Assembly: GCF_014490445.1 (NCBI RefSeq)
Contig: NZ_JACTUZ010000001.1
Coordinates: forward strand, 1 to 64,000
Source of the DNA: Pseudoroseomonas ludipueritiae
GTDB taxonomy: Bacteria; Pseudomonadota; Alphaproteobacteria; Acetobacterales; Acetobacteraceae
Reading direction: 5' to 3'
Length of the DNA stretch: 64,000 nt
The position numbers and the translations under genes are program-made. This document shows, piece by piece, positions 60,906-64,000 of this stretch (its first letter is position 1; each line of letters starts with the position of its first letter). A model generated the notes under the pieces. It did no database searches. It was given only the letters and a program-made list of their open reading frames with translations, and was not told the DNA's origin.

Positions 60906-61873
60906 CCAAGATCACCCGCAGGGCCCTGCCCGCGCTGGCGGCACTGGCGCTGCCGGCGGTGGCACGCGCCCAGGCCACCGCCCCGGCCACAACAAAGCTC
61001 ACCCTGATCCTGGACTGGTTCGTGAACCCGGACCACGCGCCGATCGTCATTGCCCAGGAAGGCGGGCATTTCGCCCGTGCCGGGCTGGAGGTGCGGATCG
61101 TCGCCCCCGCCGATCCTGGCGATCCGCCGCGCCTTGTCGCGGCGAAGCAGGCGGATCTCGGCGTCTATTACCAGAAGAACCTGCACCTGGCGGTGGACCA
61201 GGGCCTGCCGCTGGCCCGTGTCGGCACCCTGGTGGCGACGCCCCTTTCCACGCTGACGGTGTTGCAGGACGGCCCGATCCAGAAGCTGGCGGACCTGAAG
61301 GGCAGGAAGATCGGCTTCAGCACCGCGGGGCTTGAGGAAGTGACGGTGGATGCCATCCTCGGCTCCGTCGGGCTTTCCTCCAGGGATGTGACGCTGGTGA
61401 ACGTCAATTTCGGCCTCTCCTCCGCGCTGATGTCGAGGCAGGTCGATGCCATCCTGGGCGGCTTCCGCAATTTCGAGCTGCACCAACTGGCGCTGGAAGG
61501 CCGCCCCGGCCGCGCCTTCTATCCCGAGCAGCACGGCATGCCGATCTATGACGAGCTGATCTATGTCGCGCACAAGGAGCGCGTGAAGGACGCCGCGCTG
61601 CGCCGCTTCATGGACGCGGTGGAGGCCGCTACCACCTTCCTCGTGAACAACCGTGAAGAAAGCTGGAAGATGTTCATCGCCGGCCCACGCAAGGAGCTGG
61701 ACAACGAGCTGAACCGCCTTGCCTTCGCGGACACGGCGGACCGCTTCTCCCTCAGCCCCGCGGCGCTGGACCGCAATCGCTACGACCGCTTCGCCCGCTT
61801 TCTGCACGAGCGGAAGATGATCGGCAGCGTGCCGCCGGTGGACAGCTACGCGGTGGAGCTGCCCCCGGCCTGA
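60902..61873 (+). CDS. thiY: Thiamine-precursor binding protein (ThiY, NMT1/THI5-like)
   Basis: A 323-residue periplasmic protein. A signal with RR ends near ARAQA. The NMT1/THI5 pattern LTLILDWFVNPDHAPIVIAQEGG is clear. In relatives ThiY binds formyl-aminopyrimidine or HMP for thiamine salvage. Downstream segments LADLKGRKIGFSTAGLEE and YDELIYVAHKE follow the family. It ends the thiZXY operon; the stop is 18 bp from convergent prpB. Confidence 0.88.
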   Translation: MTKITRRALPALAALALPAVARAQATAPATTKLTLILDWFVNPDHAPIVIAQEGGHFARAGLEVRIVAPADPGDPPRLVAAKQADLGVYYQKNLHLAVDQGLPLARVGTLVATPLSTLTVLQDGPIQKLADLKGRKIGFSTAGLEEVTVDAILGSVGLSSRDVTLVNVNFGLSSALMSRQVDAILGGFRNFELHQLALEGRPGRAFYPEQHGMPIYDELIYVAHKERVKDAALRRFMDAVEAATTFLVNNREESWKMFIAGPRKELDNELNRLAFADTADRFSLSPAALDRNRYDRFARFLHERKMIGSVPPVDSYAVELPPA

Positions 61874-61891
61874 CGCCTGCTGGCGGTGCCG

Positions 61892-62815
61892 TCAGCTCCG
61901 CTGCGGCATCGCCTCCGGCACCACGGTCTGGATCAGCGTGCTGTCGAGCGACTCATAGGCGTGGTAGTCGATGGTCTGGTACAGCTCGGCACGCGTCTGC
62001 ATGCGGTCCACCATCTTGTGCGTGCCGCCGTCGCGGGCGATGGCGCCGTAGAGCTCCTCCATCCCCTTGGCGGCGACGCGCAGGTGGCTCACCGGCCAGA
62101 TCACCATGGCATAGCCCATCTCCTGGAACTCTTCCGCCGTGAAGAAGGGCGTGCGGCCGAACTCGGTCATGTTCGCCAGCAGCTTCACGCCCGGCATGCG
62201 GCGCGCGAATTCGCGGAACATCTCGGCCGTGGTCAGCGCTTCCGGGAAGATCGCGTCGGCGCCGGCATCCAGATAGAGCTTCGCGCGCGCCACGGCGCCG
62301 TCGATACCCTCGCTCGCCGCCGCATCGGTGCGGGCGATCAGGTAGAGGTGCCGCCGCGCCTTGCGCGCCGCCGCCACCTTGGCCGCCATGTCGCGCGCAT
62401 CCGCCAGCTTCTTGTCGTTCAGGTGGCCGCACTTCTTCGGCAGCAGCTGGTCTTCCAGGTGCACGGCGCCAGCGCCCGCTTCCTCGAAGGCACGCACCAT
62501 GTGCATGACATTCAGCGCCTCGCCATAGCCGGTGTCGCCATCCACCAGCGCCGGCAGGCCGCTGGCCCGCGCCACCTGGCGGATGTGCCAGGCCACGTCA
62601 TCGACCGTGATCATGCCGAGGTCCGGCAGGCCCATGGTGGCCGACATCGCGGCGCCGGACATGTAGAGCGCCTCGAACCCCGCCTTCTTCGCCAGCAGCG
62701 AGGCGATGCCCAGATGCGCGCCGGGGATGCGCAAAATCTCCGGCCGCTCCAGCAGCGCGCGAAACCTTTGGCCCGCAGGGGCGTCCGGTAGGTCGTCGGC
62801 AATCACGTAGGGCAT
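61892..62815 (-). CDS. prpB: 2-Methylisocitrate lyase / PEP mutase family protein (PrpB-like)
   Basis: A 307-residue TIM-barrel lyase. KKCGHLNDKKL holds the catalytic Cys loop of the isocitrate-lyase class. DGDTGYGEALNV, HLEDQ and LIARTDA carry the Mg and substrate residues. PrpB cleaves methylisocitrate to pyruvate and succinate in propionate use. No prpC or prpD is adjacent, and close relatives include oxaloacetate decarboxylases, so substrate is not certain. ATG 62815 has GAGGAGAAG upstream. Confidence 0.82.
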   Translation of the reverse strand: MPYVIADDLPDAPAGQRFRALLERPEILRIPGAHLGIASLLAKKAGFEALYMSGAAMSATMGLPDLGMITVDDVAWHIRQVARASGLPALVDGDTGYGEALNVMHMVRAFEEAGAGAVHLEDQLLPKKCGHLNDKKLADARDMAAKVAAARKARRHLYLIARTDAAASEGIDGAVARAKLYLDAGADAIFPEALTTAEMFREFARRMPGVKLLANMTEFGRTPFFTAEEFQEMGYAMVIWPVSHLRVAAKGMEELYGAIARDGGTHKMVDRMQTRAELYQTIDYHAYESLDSTLIQTVVPEAMPQRS

Positions 62816-62956
62816 GGCTCTTCTCCTCTCCGGACGATGCATCCTTCCTACACCGCGTCCCGAGTCGCCGCCATGGCAGCACCCGTGGCCCTTTCCGTGA
62901 GGCCGATCACGCCCTAGTTTTGCCACCGACCGTTACGGATCTCAGGGAGACCAGCC

Positions 62957-63754
62957 ATGGAAATGACCGGCGAAAGGCGCATCGAGGCGCCGCGCGAGAC
63001 CGTCTGGCGCGCGCTGAACGACCCCGATGTGCTGCGCCAGTCCATCCCTGGCTGCGAGACGGTGGAGCGTGTCGGCGACGACAGCTTCCAGGCTCGCGTG
63101 GCCGTGAAGCTGGGCCCGATGGCGGCACGCTTCACCGGCAAGGTGCAGCTGACGAACATCAACCCACCCGCCTCCTACACCATCGGCGGCGAGGGCAATG
63201 GCGGCGCCATGGGCTTCGCCAAGGGCGGCGCCGATGTCAGCCTGGAAGAGCTTTCCGCCACCGAGACGTTGCTGAAATACGTGGTCAAGGCGCAGGTCGG
63301 CGGCAAGATGGCGCAGCTCGGCGCCCGGCTGATCGACAGCACCGCCAAGCAGATGGCCGACCAGTTCTTCGACCGGTTCGCCGCCCTGGTTTCCGCTCCG
63401 GCGCCTGCCGTTGCGGCCGAGGGCGTTCGTCCCTCCGAAGTGGCGGCGCTGCCCCCGGGCACCCGCCCCACCCCCGCGCCGGGCACGCTGGTGGGCGACG
63501 CTACACCGGAAGAACGGCTCGGTGCCGCCACGCTGGCGGGCGCAGGGCTGGTGGAACATGCCGGCGGCACGCCGCCCGGCACGACCTATGATGACGTCGC
63601 CGGCCGCCCGAATATCCCCGCCACCCCGGCCCATCCGGTGCCGGTAAACCTGATGGCCCTGGCGCCGACCGAGATCTTCGGCCTGCCCCTCACCTTCTGG
63701 ATCGGCGGCGTGATCTGGCTGCTGCTGCTCGCGGTGCTCTTCCTGAATGGCTGA
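62957..63754 (+). CDS. coxG: CoxG family SRPBCC protein with C-terminal membrane anchor
   Basis: A 265-residue protein. The N-terminal START/SRPBCC fold (about 1-145) opens with ERRIEAPRETVWRALNDPDVLRQSIPGCE, the CoxG signature. A Pro/Ala/Gly-rich linker (about 148-230) leads to a membrane segment (about 244-263, FWIGGVIWLLLLAVLFL). CoxG proteins attach Mo-type CO dehydrogenase to the membrane and its quinone pool. It overlaps the coxD start by 8 bp. The matching Mo-hydroxylase is not in the window. Confidence 0.92.
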   Translation: MEMTGERRIEAPRETVWRALNDPDVLRQSIPGCETVERVGDDSFQARVAVKLGPMAARFTGKVQLTNINPPASYTIGGEGNGGAMGFAKGGADVSLEELSATETLLKYVVKAQVGGKMAQLGARLIDSTAKQMADQFFDRFAALVSAPAPAVAAEGVRPSEVAALPPGTRPTPAPGTLVGDATPEERLGAATLAGAGLVEHAGGTPPGTTYDDVAGRPNIPATPAHPVPVNLMALAPTEIFGLPLTFWIGGVIWLLLLAVLFLNG

Positions 63755-64000
63755 GTCCGGGTTCCCGGCTTCTGTCGAGGCGACCGAACGGCTCCTGGCA
63801 GCCGGCGGTTATGTGGCCGACCGGGCGCTGGCGACCACGGTGCATCTGGCGCTTGCCATGGGCCGCCCCCTCTTCCTGGAGGGGGAGCCCGGCACCGGCA
63901 AGACGGAGATCGCCAAGGTGCTGGCGGCTGGCCTCGGCCGCCGGCTGGTGCGGTTGCAATGCTACGACGGGTTGGATCTTGCCGCGGCTGCCTATGAGTG
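63747..64000 (+). CDS. coxD: MoxR-type AAA ATPase CoxD, N-terminal part (cut by window edge)
   Basis: 84 codons are inside the window, from ATG 63747. Walker A is LEGEPGTGKTEIAKVLA, and the following RRLVRLQCYDGLDLAAAAYE is typical of CoxD/MoxR. CoxD helps build the CuSMoO2 centre of CO dehydrogenase, with CoxE and CoxF. Overlap with coxG indicates one operon continuing beyond the window. Confidence 0.92.
   Translation, partial: MAESGFPASVEATERLLAAGGYVADRALATTVHLALAMGRPLFLEGEPGTGKTEIAKVLAAGLGRRLVRLQCYDGLDLAAAAYE

Overview
The window is about 64 kb of high-GC DNA, gene-dense on both strands. It looks chromosomal and alphaproteobacterial, most likely Acetobacteraceae (Roseomonas-like). The main signs are a SAM-II type riboswitch before a methionine importer, a complete phn C-P lyase operon with the DUF1045 accessory gene, cox-type Mo-hydroxylase genes, an NDUFAF6-like member of the squalene/phytoene synthase family, and many periplasmic solute-binding proteins. 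The genus is inference. I see no insertion sequence, prophage, CRISPR array or plasmid gene.

Layout, left part. 0-1.3 kb: start of a signal-peptide protein (probably TolC-like), pcm, then tRNA-Cys and tRNA-Asn with promoters and a terminator. 1.3-9 kb: the C-P lyase locus, with phnF reading away from phnGHIJKLM-DUF1045 and phnN converging on it. 9-21.3 kb: gamma-glutamyltransferase, AI-2E family permease, hydroxypyruvate isomerase, an XRE regulator facing a Pat-type acyl-CoA synthetase/acetyltransferase fusion, an orphan ATP-grasp ligase, a GntR-cysteine dioxygenase pair, a two-domain cold-shock protein with an arginine/glycine-rich linker, and a coxS-coxM pair without a large subunit. 21.4-28.7 kb: a Dpp/Opp-type importer with two tandem binding proteins.

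Middle. 28.9-33.9 kb: gtrA, a type I secretion ATPase and adaptor, a 98-residue protein of unknown function, and MepA. 33.9-46.6 kb: glycerophosphodiesterase, a DctP-type binding protein overlapping a hybrid histidine kinase, a nucleoside hydrolase-M20 amidohydrolase pair, an orphan family-5 binding protein with an FCD regulator, an M20-like protein that has lost its metal ligands, and a DEAD-box helicase.

Right part. 46.8-51.3 kb: SAM-II riboswitch-metN-metI-three metQ. 51.3-59.2 kb: dadA/lrp, DUF805, NDUFAF6-like protein, sodB, yajC, DUF815 ATPase, MBL hydrolase, DUF192 and an AcuC-like deacetylase. 59.3-61.9 kb: TPP riboswitch-thiZXY. 61.9-64 kb: prpB-like lyase, then coxG and the start of coxD.

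The general theme is nutrient scavenging: phosphonate phosphorus, peptides, methionine, thiamine precursors, purines and CO-type or other Mo-hydroxylase substrates. Convergent genes are packed very tightly; five pairs share a CTAR stop tetranucleotide. The least explained items are the RG-repeat cold-shock protein, the secretion-linked 98-residue protein, the dead M20 homologue, the DctP-kinase module and the diversified MetQ trio.
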